Origin: Solirubrobacterales bacterium
Lineage (GTDB): Bacteria; Actinomycetota; Thermoleophilia; Solirubrobacterales; Solirubrobacteraceae
Direction: 5' to 3'
NCBI GenBank assembly: GCA_003132505.1
Contig: PKXY01000044.1
Coordinates: forward strand, 1-64,000
DNA: 64,000 bases
This document shows, one piece after another, positions 45,590-55,235 of the stretch. The stretch's first letter is position 1. Every line of letters starts with the position of its first letter. A program made the translations under genes and the position numbers. The notes under the pieces were generated by a model. It did no database searches, was not told where the DNA came from, and saw only the letters and a program-made list of their open reading frames with translations.

Positions 45590-47571
45590 GCGCTCTTGCT
45601 GTCCTGATGATCATTGCCGGCGTTGGACTTGCGCTGGCCGCGCTGCTCGGCGGGATCGGCGCCGGTCGCACGGGCGCGTTGGTCGGCACCGGCGCGTCGC
45701 TCGCGCTGGCCGCCGCCGGCGCACTTGGGATCTTCGACGAGCGGCTCGTCTGGCGGCCGTTCGCGTGGTTCGCGCTCGGACGCGGCGGCGTGCAGATCGA
45801 TCCGCTCGCGGGGCTCTTTCTGATCGTCACTGGTCTCGTGGCGGCGCCGCTGTTCATCGGTAGTGCGGGCACGCGTCGCGTCGCGCTCGCGTTGCGCCCG
45901 GTGCTCGTGCTCTGCGTTGTCGGCGTCCTCATCGCAGATAACGTGTTCGAGTTCCTGATCGTCTGGGAGCTGACGGTTGTCGTGATCTACGCGCTCGTCA
46001 GCGCCGGCCGGGACGGCCCCGCAGCCGAGCGCGCCGCGGCGCTAACGCTCACGCTCGCGAAGCTCGGCGGCGCCGCGGTGCTCACCGGGCTCGTGCTGCT
46101 CGCGGCCAAGAGCGGGACCTTCTCCTTCGAGCAGCTGGCGCACTCGGCGCCGAGGCTCAGCGAGGTGGTGCGCGGTGTCTGCTTCGCGTTGCTGCTCGCC
46201 GGATTCGCCGTCAAGGCTGCGCTCGTTCCGCTCCAGACCTGGCTGCCCGCGGCATACGGCGAGGCCGACGCCGACAGCTCGGCATTCGTCGCTGCAATCT
46301 CGCTCAACGTCGCGTTCTACGCGATGCTGCGCGTCTGGTTCGGCTTCCTCGGGCACCCCGCGTTGTGGTGGGCGATCGTCGTGCTGCTGTTGGGTGCGGT
46401 GACGGCGCTCGTCGGCATCTTAGGCGGCGTGCTGCAGCAGGAGCTGAGGCGGTTCATCGCCTACTCCTCGATCGAGAACGCCGGCATCATCGTCGCCGAC
46501 CTCGGCATCGCCCTGATGGGCTCGGCACAGCATCAACCCGGCCTGATCGGACTCGGCCTGGTGGCTGCGACCTTCCAGATCGTCGCGCACAGCTTCGCCA
46601 AGGCCGGACTGTTCGCCGCCGTCGCGGCGGTCGAGCGCGGCACCGGCACCAGCGACATGGCGCGCCTCGGCGGTCTGTGGCGCCGCCTGCCGACTGCGAC
46701 GCTCGCGACGCTCTGCTGCGCCGGCGCGCTCGCCGCGCTGCCGCCGTTCAGCGGCTTCGTCAGCGAGTGGCTCGCCCTCGAGGGCCTGATGCAGGGCTTT
46801 CGCGTCGGCGGCACCATCTCGCACCTCGCGATGGCGCTCGCCGGCGCGATCCTCGCACTGACCGCCGGTCTCGCGGCGCTCGCGTTCGTGCGCGCGATTG
46901 GTATGACGTTCATGGGCATGCCGCGCGACGAGTCGATCCGCCCACAGCGCGAAACGACCTCGCAACGTACCGCGCTGCTCACGCTTGGGGCGGCCTCACT
47001 CGCCGTCGGCGTCGCCGCACCGTGGGTCGTCGACGTGCTGCAGCGAGGCACCGCTCCGATCGGCGGCAGCGCTGCGTACGGCCACATCAGCCAGCTCGGC
47101 TGGCTGATCGAGCCGGGCTATGCGAAGTTCGCCAGCATCAGCCCTACCGTCTTGATCCTGACCCTCACCGGCTTCGCCACGGGCGCCGCCTGCCTGCGCT
47201 ACGGCTTGCGGCGACGGGGCCGCACGCGCGTCGTGCCCGTCTGGGCATCGGGCGCCGCCACATCCGGCGAGCGCACGCAGTACACGGCGGTTGGCTACGC
47301 AAACATGGTCAGGGTCATCTTCAACGTCGTCTACCGCATCCGCACCCAGATCCACACGCACGGCGACCAGCGCTTCCCCGAGCGGCTCAGCGTCATCCAC
47401 GCCGAGCCGCGGATCTTCGACCCCGACTGGCTCTACCGCCCGATCACGGTCGCGTTCAACCGCACCGCCGAGCTCGTGCGCTATGTCCAAGCCGGACCGC
47501 TCGGCCTGTACCTGCTCTACATCCTCGTGGTCGTAGTGGTCATGCTCCTCGTCACCCCGCGGCTCGCCTGA
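45586..47571 (+). CDS. Ehr module 2: HyfB/NuoL-like subunit
   Basis: EFLIVWELTVVVIYALVSAGRDGPAAERAAALTLTLAKLGGAAVL...AALVPLQTWLPAAYGEADADSSAFVAAISLNVAFYAML; frame continues from 45412, functional start taken at the HyfI overlap. Confidence 0.9.
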   Translation: MSALAVLMIIAGVGLALAALLGGIGAGRTGALVGTGASLALAAAGALGIFDERLVWRPFAWFALGRGGVQIDPLAGLFLIVTGLVAAPLFIGSAGTRRVALALRPVLVLCVVGVLIADNVFEFLIVWELTVVVIYALVSAGRDGPAAERAAALTLTLAKLGGAAVLTGLVLLAAKSGTFSFEQLAHSAPRLSEVVRGVCFALLLAGFAVKAALVPLQTWLPAAYGEADADSSAFVAAISLNVAFYAMLRVWFGFLGHPALWWAIVVLLLGAVTALVGILGGVLQQELRRFIAYSSIENAGIIVADLGIALMGSAQHQPGLIGLGLVAATFQIVAHSFAKAGLFAAVAAVERGTGTSDMARLGGLWRRLPTATLATLCCAGALAALPPFSGFVSEWLALEGLMQGFRVGGTISHLAMALAGAILALTAGLAALAFVRAIGMTFMGMPRDESIRPQRETTSQRTALLTLGAASLAVGVAAPWVVDVLQRGTAPIGGSAAYGHISQLGWLIEPGYAKFASISPTVLILTLTGFATGAACLRYGLRRRGRTRVVPVWASGAATSGERTQYTAVGYANMVRVIFNVVYRIRTQIHTHGDQRFPERLSVIHAEPRIFDPDWLYRPITVAFNRTAELVRYVQAGPLGLYLLYILVVVVVMLLVTPRLA

Positions 47572-47680
47572 CATGCCCGGGCGGGCCACCCACCCCGTCG
47601 GCCGAGCGACGGTAGCCAAAAAAAGTGCGCCGCAACACGAAACTGTGAACCTATGCGTGACAGCTGGCGAGTGCGCCGAC

Positions 47681-47950
47681 ATGCAGCTCTGGGTTTTGCG
47701 CGGGCCCAGCGCGAGGCGCGACACTGTCGGGATGCTGACGGCGTATGGAGCTGCCTCGGTGACGTTCATGATGCTGATGTACGCGCTCGAGCATCGAAGG
47801 CCCGCCTTCGTCGCGGCGTTTGCGTGCGGCTGCGCGCTGTCGAGCAGCTACGGGTTCTTAGCGGGCACGTGGCCGTTCGGCGTCGTAGAGGCGATCTGGA
47901 CCTTGATCGCGCTCCGACGCTACCGCCGACTACGCCTCGACGCCCGGTGA
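47681..47950 (+). CDS. Small membrane protein (possible start also at 47732)
   Basis: MLTAYGAASVTFMMLMYALEHRRPAFVAAFACGCALSSSYGFLAGTWPFGVVEAIWTLIALRRYRR; two predicted TM segments. Confidence 0.65.
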   Translation: MQLWVLRGPSARRDTVGMLTAYGAASVTFMMLMYALEHRRPAFVAAFACGCALSSSYGFLAGTWPFGVVEAIWTLIALRRYRRLRLDAR

Positions 47951-48064
47951 CGACGCCCCCAAGCCGGGCTCGACCGCTCGAACGAGCGTCATCGCCCTGG
48001 TCGTCCGGGTCGCCAGCGCGGCGTGTCGGCAGGCGGCGCCTGAGTCCAGGCGGGATCCGGCGAC

Positions 48065-49588
48065 CTAGTCGTCGCTCACGGTCGCGGGATGCGCCAACTC
48101 GACGGCGTGGTGTGCGTAGGCGATTCCGTTAGCGAGCGCGGTCCTGAGAGTGCAGGCGCGGCGCGCGGTCTTCCAAGGCAGGATGAGGAGCGCCAGGAGC
48201 AGGCCAAGCGCAAAGATTCCGGCGGTCCACGTGAACGCTGTCGCATAGCCATGGATCGCCGCAGCAGCGGCTAGCCCGTGCAGGTGGGCGTGGCTGGTGG
48301 CGTAGGCGCCCGCCGCACTTGCCGACAGCGTGCTCAACAACGCCAGGCCAACCGAGCCACCGACCTGTTGCGAGGTGTTGACCATCGCCGAGGCGACGCC
48401 CGTTTCGTGCACCTCGACGCCAAGGGTCGCAGTTCCGATCGCCGGCGCAAAGATGCACCCCATTCCGAGGCCGATGATCAGCAGCCCGGGAAGGATCCCG
48501 CTCACGTAGCTGCTGGTGGGCGTGAGACGCGTGAACACGATCATCGCGATCACGCCGAGTCCCATGCCGGCCATCACCAGCGGCTTGGCCCCCGTCCGCG
48601 GCAGCACCTTGGTCTGCGCGGTCACCGAGGTGGCGACAAGCACGGCTGTCATTGGCAGGAACGCCAGCCCGGTTGTCAGCGGCGAAATGCGGAGGTTCTG
48701 CTGCATGTAATAGGTGAGAAAGAAGAACACCCCGAATATGCCCGCGGCGGCGAGAAGGACCGAGATGTAGGCGCCTCCGCGAGAGCGATCCCGCACGATG
48801 TGAAGCGGCAGCAGGGGATGCGCGACGCGCTGCTCGAGGACCACAAAGGTGCACAACAGCACCGCGCTCGCAGCCAGCGCGACGATCGTTGCTGAAGCCG
48901 TCCAGGACTGGGTTTCAGCGTTCGAGAAACCGTAGACGAGCGCGAACAGCCCCCCGGATCCGGCGAGCAGGCCGGGCAGATCGAGCCGCGCTCGCTCGGG
49001 ATCGCTGCGATTGACGAGTAGGCGCAGCGCAAAGATCGCCGTGGGCACGGCAATCAGGAGGTTGACGTACAGGCAAAAGCGCCAGGACAGGATCTGGGTG
49101 AGCGCCCCACCGAGCAGGAGACCGACCGACGCGCCGCCGCCGGCGATCGCACCGAAGATCCCGAACGCCTTTGGTCGGTCCGGGCTGTCGGCGAAGGTCA
49201 ACGTCAGCAGTCCCAGCGCGGACGGCGCCAGCAGCGCGCCGAACATTCCCTGGAACGCCCGCGCGGCCACGAGCATGTCGTAGGACGTCGCCAGCCCGCC
49301 GATCGCTGAGACGATCGCAAACCCACAGAGGCCGGTGATGAACGTCCACTTGCGTCCAAATAGGTCCCCGAGCTTGCCGCCCAGCAGCAGCAGACTGCCG
49401 AACGCCAGCGCATAAGCGGTAACGATCCACTCCCGGTCACTGGTTGAGAAATGAAGGGCCCGCTGGGCAGACGGAAGAGCGATATTCACGATCGTCGAGT
49501 CGAGCACCACCATCAGCTGCGCCGTTCCCAGGAGAGCAAGAACGGCCCAGCGGTTTGGCTCGGCGCGCGCTCCGGCGATGGATGTCAT
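48065..49588 (-). CDS. MFS transporter, DHA2 (EmrB/QacA) family
   Basis: NRWAVLALLGTAQLMVVLDSTIVNIALPSAQRALHFSTSDREWIVTAYALAFGSLLLLGGKLGDLFGRKW; ~14 TM. Confidence 0.95.
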   Translation of the reverse strand: MTSIAGARAEPNRWAVLALLGTAQLMVVLDSTIVNIALPSAQRALHFSTSDREWIVTAYALAFGSLLLLGGKLGDLFGRKWTFITGLCGFAIVSAIGGLATSYDMLVAARAFQGMFGALLAPSALGLLTLTFADSPDRPKAFGIFGAIAGGGASVGLLLGGALTQILSWRFCLYVNLLIAVPTAIFALRLLVNRSDPERARLDLPGLLAGSGGLFALVYGFSNAETQSWTASATIVALAASAVLLCTFVVLEQRVAHPLLPLHIVRDRSRGGAYISVLLAAAGIFGVFFFLTYYMQQNLRISPLTTGLAFLPMTAVLVATSVTAQTKVLPRTGAKPLVMAGMGLGVIAMIVFTRLTPTSSYVSGILPGLLIIGLGMGCIFAPAIGTATLGVEVHETGVASAMVNTSQQVGGSVGLALLSTLSASAAGAYATSHAHLHGLAAAAAIHGYATAFTWTAGIFALGLLLALLILPWKTARRACTLRTALANGIAYAHHAVELAHPATVSDD

Positions 49589-49766
49589 CCGACCGGCGTC
49601 GGATTGCCTTCAGGCACAACGACCTCCGAAGTTGGTGTGCGCGCGGAAGTCAGGTCGTGCTGCCGGCCCGGCTGATCCCACGGGATGCCCTCGAGAGCCA
49701 ACAGTACTCCGCGATCGCAGTCCGGGCGGCGCGCGCGGGCACCGCTCGGCCGAGCGATCTAGACTG

Positions 49767-50087
49767 ATGCCGCGCATGGATGCGGTCTTCCTCATCGCCT
49801 CTTGGACCGTCACGCCCTCACGGCACGACGAGCTCCTTGATGCGCTGTCGGGGCTGATCGGGGACGTCGCCGCGAAGCAGCCGGGCTTCGTCTCGGGGGC
49901 GCTGTTCGAGAGCTCCGGTGGGAACACGGTGATTGCGCGGATCCAGATGCGCACAGTCGAGGATCGCCAGCGCCTAGAGGAGCTCCCCAAGCTGCGGAGC
50001 GCACTTCGCGAGCTGCGCACGATCGCGCAAACCCACGCTCAGCGCTACCGGCTCGTCGAGAGCTTCGGCGACAGCGACAGCGCGTAA
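49767..50087 (+). CDS. ABM-type monooxygenase-like protein
   Basis: AVFLIASWTVTPSRHDELLDALSGLIGDVAAKQPGFVSGALFESSGGNTVIARIQMRTVEDRQRL. Confidence 0.65.
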   Translation: MPRMDAVFLIASWTVTPSRHDELLDALSGLIGDVAAKQPGFVSGALFESSGGNTVIARIQMRTVEDRQRLEELPKLRSALRELRTIAQTHAQRYRLVESFGDSDSA

Positions 50088-50142
50088 CCGGCCGCGCCGA
50101 TCGCGGGGGCCCGGTCGCCCGGCCGTAGGGTACGGTCCTGAG

Positions 50143-50886
50143 GTGCTCGGTCTACCTGCCGGCGTGACGCTGTGCCTGTTCGATCTCGATGGCGTGCTGA
50201 CGCAGACCGCCAAGGTGCACGCGCTTGCTTGGAAGCAGATGTTCGACGCCTACCTGCACAGCCAGGCAGACGAGAGCGGCGCGGATTTCGTTGCGTTTGA
50301 TGCGACGCACGACTACGACGAGTACGTCGACGGTAAGCCCCGCGCCGACGGCGTGCGGTCGTTCCTCGAGTCGCGCGGCATCGACTTGCCCGATGGTAGC
50401 CCGGACGACCCTCCCGACGCGGCGACGATCAACGGCTTGGGCAACCGCAAGAACGACATCGTCCTCAAGATGATCCGCGACAACGGCGTCGACCCCTACG
50501 ACGGCTCGGTCCGCTACGTCAAAGCGGCGCGCGACGCCGGACTGCGGCGCGGAGTCGTGTCGTCGAGCACCAACTGCCGCGACGTCCTGGCGGCGGCTGG
50601 CATCACCGACCTGTTCGAGGAGATCATCGACGGCCATGTCGCCGAGGCCGAGCACCTCAAGGGCAAGCCCGCACCGGACACCTACCTCGCCGGGGCACGA
50701 GCTGCCGGCGTGGCGCCCCGGAACGCGGCAGTCTTCGAGGACGCGCTGGCCGGCGTCGAGGCAGGACGGGCGGGGAAGTTCGCGATCGTGATCGGGGTCG
50801 ATCGGGTCGGGCAAGCCGATTCACTGAGAGCGCATGGAGCGAACATCGTCGTCAGCGACCTCGCCGAGCTGCTCGACGCCCCGTGA
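50143..50886 (+). CDS. HAD family hydrolase, beta-phosphoglucomutase type
   Basis: LCLFDLDGVLTQTAKVHALAWKQMFDAYL...GNRKNDIVLKMIRDNGVDPYDGSVRYVKAARDAGLRRGVVSSSTNC...AAVFEDALAGVEAGRAG. Confidence 0.9.
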   Translation: MLGLPAGVTLCLFDLDGVLTQTAKVHALAWKQMFDAYLHSQADESGADFVAFDATHDYDEYVDGKPRADGVRSFLESRGIDLPDGSPDDPPDAATINGLGNRKNDIVLKMIRDNGVDPYDGSVRYVKAARDAGLRRGVVSSSTNCRDVLAAAGITDLFEEIIDGHVAEAEHLKGKPAPDTYLAGARAAGVAPRNAAVFEDALAGVEAGRAGKFAIVIGVDRVGQADSLRAHGANIVVSDLAELLDAP

Positions 50887-53243
50887 TCCTTCATCCAGCC
50901 TTCCCCGTGGAGCCGTGGAGCGTTCGCGAAGTCGAGCTTGTGCTCGACAGCCTCGCTCAAACAGAGTCCGTGTTCGCGCTATCGAACGGGCATATCGGGC
51001 TGCGCGGGAACCTCGATGAGGGCGAGCCGTTCGGCTTGCCGGGCACGTACCTGGCGGGCTTCTACGAGGTGCGGCACCTGCCCTACGCGGAGTCCGCTTA
51101 CAGCAACCCGGAGGCCGGGCAGACGATCGTCAACGTGACGAACGGAAAGATCATCCGGCTGGTGGTCGAGGACGAGTCGTTCGACGTGCGCTACGGCGAA
51201 CTGCGAAGCCACGAGCGCGTGCTGGACCTGCGGGCCGGGGTCCTCCGACGCAGCGCCGAATGGGTCTCGCCGGCGGGACGCGCCGTACGCGTCTCCTCAA
51301 CGAGGCTGGTGTCGTTTTCGAAGCGCGGCGTCGCGGCCATCTTCTACGAGGTCGAACCGCTCGACGGACCGACGAGCGTCGTCGTGCAATCGGAGCTCGT
51401 GACCAACGAGACGTTGCCCGACAGTGAAGCCGACCCGCGCGCCGCCGGCCCTCTCACCTCACCGCTGAAGTCGGCGGCTTTCGACGATCTCGGAACGCGC
51501 GCGATCCTCGTGCATTCGACTCGAGCCAGCGGCTTGACGATGTCCGCGGCGATGGACCACGTCATCGACGGGCCGGCCGGCACCGAATCGAACATCGAGA
51601 GTTTCGAGGACCTGGGCCGCCTGACGATAGCCGCCGAGGTGGCGCCCGGGCAGCCACTTCGACTGGTCAAGTTCCTCGCCTACGGCTGGTCCAGCGAGCG
51701 CTCGGTGCCCGCGGTCCGTGACCAGGTTTCCGCGGCGCTCACGCAGGCGCGGCAGGCCGGCTGGGATGGGCTAATGGCCGAGCAGCGCGCCTACCTCGAC
51801 GACTACTGGGACCGCGCCGACATCGAAGTGGAAGGCGACGCCGAGCTGCAGCAGGCGGTTCGCTTCGCGCTGTTTCATGTCCTTCAAGCCGGCGCCCGGG
51901 CTGAGCGACGGGCGATCGCCGCAAAGGGTCTGACCGGACCAGGGTACGACGGGCACGCTTTTTGGGATAGCGAGACCTTTGTGCTGCCGGTGCTCACGTA
52001 CACGACCCCGCAAGCTGCAGCGGACGCGCTCGGCTGGCGGCACGACACGCTCGAGCTCGCACGAGAGCGGGCGCGGCAGCTGGGTTTCGCTGGTTCCGCA
52101 TTCCCGTGGCGCACGATTCACGGAGAGGAGTGCGGCGGCTACTGGCCGGCCGGGACCGCCGCATGCCACATCAACGCCGACATCGCTGACGCAGTAGTTC
52201 GCTATCAGGCGGCCGCCGGAACCGGTGCCGTCGCGTTCGAACGCGACGTCGGTGTCGAGCTGCTGGTTGAGACAGCGCGGCTGTGGCGCTCACTCGGCCA
52301 CCACGATGCGCTGGGGAACTTCCGCATCGATGGCGTCACGGGACCGGACGAATACAGCGCGCTTGCCGACAACAACGTCTTCACGAACCTGATGGCGCAG
52401 CGGAACCTGCTGGCGGCCGTCGACGCAATCCAACGACACCCCGACCGCGCCGCGCAGCTGAACGTCGACGTCGAGGAGACCGCCAGCTGGCGCGACGCGG
52501 CGCAGGCGATGTTGGTCCCCTACGACAGCGATCTAGGAATCCACCCACAGGCCGAGGGATTCAGCCAACACCAGGCTTGGGATTTCGAGAGCACGACGCC
52601 GGAGCAGTATCCGTTGCTGTTTCACTTCCCCTACTTCGATCTCTATCGCAAACAGGTCGTCAAGCAGGCGGATCTTGTGCTGGCGCTGCATGTCCGCGGC
52701 GACGCCTTCAGCGACGAGGAGAAGGCGCGCAACTTCGCCTACTACGAGCGCTTGACCGTCCGCGACTCGTCGCTGTCGGCCTGCACGCAAGCGGTCATCG
52801 CCGCCGAGGTCGGCCATTTGGAGTTGGCCTACGACTACCTCTGCGAGGCCGCGCTGATCGACCTCAACGATCTTCAGCACAACACGCGCGACGGGCTGCA
52901 CATCGCGTCGCTCGCGGGGACGTGGATCGGCGCCGTGGCAGGCCTCGGGGGGATGCGCGACCACGACGGCGTTCTCAGCTTCGCACCTCGCCTCCCCCAG
53001 GCGCTCAGCCGGCTCGCCTTCCGGCTCTGCGTCCGTGAGCGCCGACTGCTCGTCGAGGTCCGGGCCGAGGAGGCCACCTACTCGCTGTTAGCGGGCTCCT
53101 CGCTCGAGATCGTGCATCACGGCGATCGCGTGACGGTCGAGCCGCAGCGACCGCTGACCGCGCCGATCGCTGCAGCGCCGGCGCGCGACTCCCCCAGCCA
53201 GCCACCGGGCCGCGCGCCGGAGCACAGACGACCCACGGCCTGA
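50883..53243 (+). CDS. Glycoside hydrolase family 65 (maltose/trehalose/kojibiose phosphorylase-like)
   Basis: [39 protein letters not shown]...[28 protein letters not shown]-type motif (read here as [21 protein letters not shown])...[23 protein letters not shown]; GTGA overlap. Confidence 0.93.
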   Translation: [786 protein letters not shown]

Positions 53244-53252
53244 GAAGCGCTC

Positions 53253-54428
53253 CTACTCAGACAGCTCCGCGCCGCCGCCGGCCACCGCTTGCGTCTTCAA
53301 CCTCGCGCTCCACTTCTCCTCGACGTGACCGAACTTCCAGAAAGTCAACGCAGCGGCCCAGCAGACGACGAACATGCCGACGATCACGAATCCGGCCTTG
53401 TTGATGTCGAAGCCGGCCATGAAGCTCCAGAAGCCGCCATGCAGGCCGCCGACTTCCGTCGGCAGCAAGCCGAGCAGCTCGATCGTGGCGATGAAGAAGC
53501 AGATCGATACCGAGAGCCCGGTGATAGCGAGGTTGTAATAGACCTTGCGGACCGGGTTAAAGAACGCCCACGAGTAGGCGAAGTTCATGAAGACACCGTC
53601 GAGCGTGTCCATGAGGGTCATCCCAGCGGTGAACAAGACGGGCAAGCACATGATCGAGTAGAACGGCAAGTGCTGCGTCGCGAGCAGCGCGGTCGTGGCC
53701 AGCAGGGCGACTTCGGTGGCGGTGTCAAAGCCCATGCCGAATAAGACGCCGATCGGGTACACCTGCCACTCACGGGTGATCGACTGCATCCACCTGCCGA
53801 AGAAGCGGTACATCAAGCCGCGGCTCTGGAGCTGCCGTTCAAGCTCGGCCTCGTCGAAGCTGCCTTCGCGCATGGATCGGAATACGCGGAAGATCCCAGC
53901 GAGGATGACGACGTTGAGCGCCGCGATGAGGTAGAGGAACGACGCCGAGACGGCCGTGCCAAAGACCCCGCCGAACTGCTCGAGGGTGGAGTTGCCGTGC
54001 GAGACGGCGCGGTAGACGGCTTTTTCGGCGACGACAATGCCGACGCCGATCGCGATCACGATCGTTGAATGCCCGAGCGAGAACCAGTAGCCGATGCTGA
54101 GCGGACGTTTGCCCTCGTTCATCAGCTTCCGCGTCGTGTTGTCGATCGCGGCGATGTGGTCCGCATCGAAGGCGTGGCGCAGTCCGAGCGTGTAGGCGAG
54201 ACCGGCGACCCCGATTCCCAACCCCTTGTAATGCGACGGGACGACGCACAGGATGAAGACACCAAACCCGATCGCATGCAGGATCGCGATCGTCGCGAAC
54301 ATCAAACCCGCCCGCCGTCGCTCCCGTGGCGTCAGCGCCTTCGCCACCTGACCGATCGAGGAGAGAATGCCCGGCCGGCCACCGGAACCATCTGACGGCA
54401 TGGTCTGCGTGCTCACCGGTCCGGACAA
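53253..54428 (-). CDS. NiCoT-family nickel/cobalt permease (HoxN/HupN/NixA)
   Basis: LGLRHAFDADHIAAIDNTTRKLMNEGKRPLSIGYWFSLGHSTIVI...IGVLFGMGFDTATEVALL...GMTLMDTLDGVFMNFAYSWAF. Confidence 0.95.
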   Translation of the reverse strand: MSGPVSTQTMPSDGSGGRPGILSSIGQVAKALTPRERRRAGLMFATIAILHAIGFGVFILCVVPSHYKGLGIGVAGLAYTLGLRHAFDADHIAAIDNTTRKLMNEGKRPLSIGYWFSLGHSTIVIAIGVGIVVAEKAVYRAVSHGNSTLEQFGGVFGTAVSASFLYLIAALNVVILAGIFRVFRSMREGSFDEAELERQLQSRGLMYRFFGRWMQSITREWQVYPIGVLFGMGFDTATEVALLATTALLATQHLPFYSIMCLPVLFTAGMTLMDTLDGVFMNFAYSWAFFNPVRKVYYNLAITGLSVSICFFIATIELLGLLPTEVGGLHGGFWSFMAGFDINKAGFVIVGMFVVCWAAALTFWKFGHVEEKWSARLKTQAVAGGGAELSE

Positions 54429-54548
54429 CTCCTCTCGGGAAGTGGACAGCCGTCTCCAGTCCGCCGCGCCTCGCGATCAAGCTGCGCACTTCATCGCGGA
54501 GCCTGCGTCAACCTCGAGCCTATCGAGCCTATGTCGAGGCCATCACAA

Positions 54549-54565
54549 TTGCAACCGACTAGTAA
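54549..54565. promoter_or_regulatory. Nur-box-like sequence TTGCAA-N5-TAGTAA
   Basis: ttgcaa ccgac tagtaa; resembles TTGCaa-N5-ttGCAA with a degenerate right half (4/6); between divergent NiCoT and Fur-family genes. Confidence 0.35.
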
Positions 54566-54626
54566 TTAGGCTCGGTCACGTCGAACACGGGATTACCATG
54601 AAGAGGTTGAAGGCCCGGCAGAGCCC

Positions 54627-55235
54627 ATGACGGCTGCTCCCCAAACTCCTCGGTTGGCGTTCGCCGATCTCGCCGGCGCGGTTGAAGCCCTGCGAACTCG
54701 CGGGCTGCGGCTGACAACGCCGCGGCGACTCGTACTGGAGGCGCTGTTCGCGGCTGATGGCCCGGTCTCAGCCGAGCACGTCGCGAGCGGGTCGGGCCTC
54801 GACGTGACGTCGGTCTACCGCAACCTCGAGGCGCTCGAGCAGCACGGCCTCGCGCGGCACGTCCACCTCGGACACGGACCGGGCCTCTATGCGCTCGTCG
54901 GACGCGGCGAGCGAGAGTTCCTATCGTGCGAGCGCTGCGGTGCAGTCAGGACACTCACGCCCGAGCAGATCGACCCCGTTCGCGAACAGATCAAGGAACT
55001 GTTCGCCTTCGAGGCCCACTTCACCCATTTTGCGATCGTCGGTCTCTGCCCGGCCTGCGCGCGCCACCGCCCGCCGCAATCTCGTCGGCTCCGCTCGAAG
55101 GCCTGGGTCAAGCCCGCGATCGATGACAACCCTGCTCACGCTCACGAACACAGCCACGGCGACCACGTCCACGCCCACGCACACTCGCACCAGCGCGATG
55201 GCGTCGAGCAGCACGCGCACGGGCACATCGCGTGA
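54627..55235 (+). CDS. Fur-family regulator (Nur/Zur-like) with His-rich C-terminal tail
   Basis: LRTRGLRLTTPRRLVLEALFAADGPVSAEHVASGSGLDVTSVYRNLEALEQHGLARHVHLGHGPGLYAL...CERCGAV...GLCPACAR; tail HAHEHSHGDHVHAHAHSHQRDGVEQHAHGH. Confidence 0.9.
   Translation: MTAAPQTPRLAFADLAGAVEALRTRGLRLTTPRRLVLEALFAADGPVSAEHVASGSGLDVTSVYRNLEALEQHGLARHVHLGHGPGLYALVGRGEREFLSCERCGAVRTLTPEQIDPVREQIKELFAFEAHFTHFAIVGLCPACARHRPPQSRRLRSKAWVKPAIDDNPAHAHEHSHGDHVHAHAHSHQRDGVEQHAHGHIA

Noticed and set aside
32607-47571. Annotating the cluster as a functional formate hydrogenlyase / [NiFe] hydrogenase 4
   Set aside because: Both HyfG-like subunits lack RxCGxC and DPCxxC Ni-binding motifs, and no formate dehydrogenase or hyp maturation genes are in the window.
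53253-54428. Linking the nickel permease to the Ehr cluster as its metal supplier
   Set aside because: It lies ~6 kb away with unrelated genes between, and the Ehr large subunits appear unable to bind Ni.
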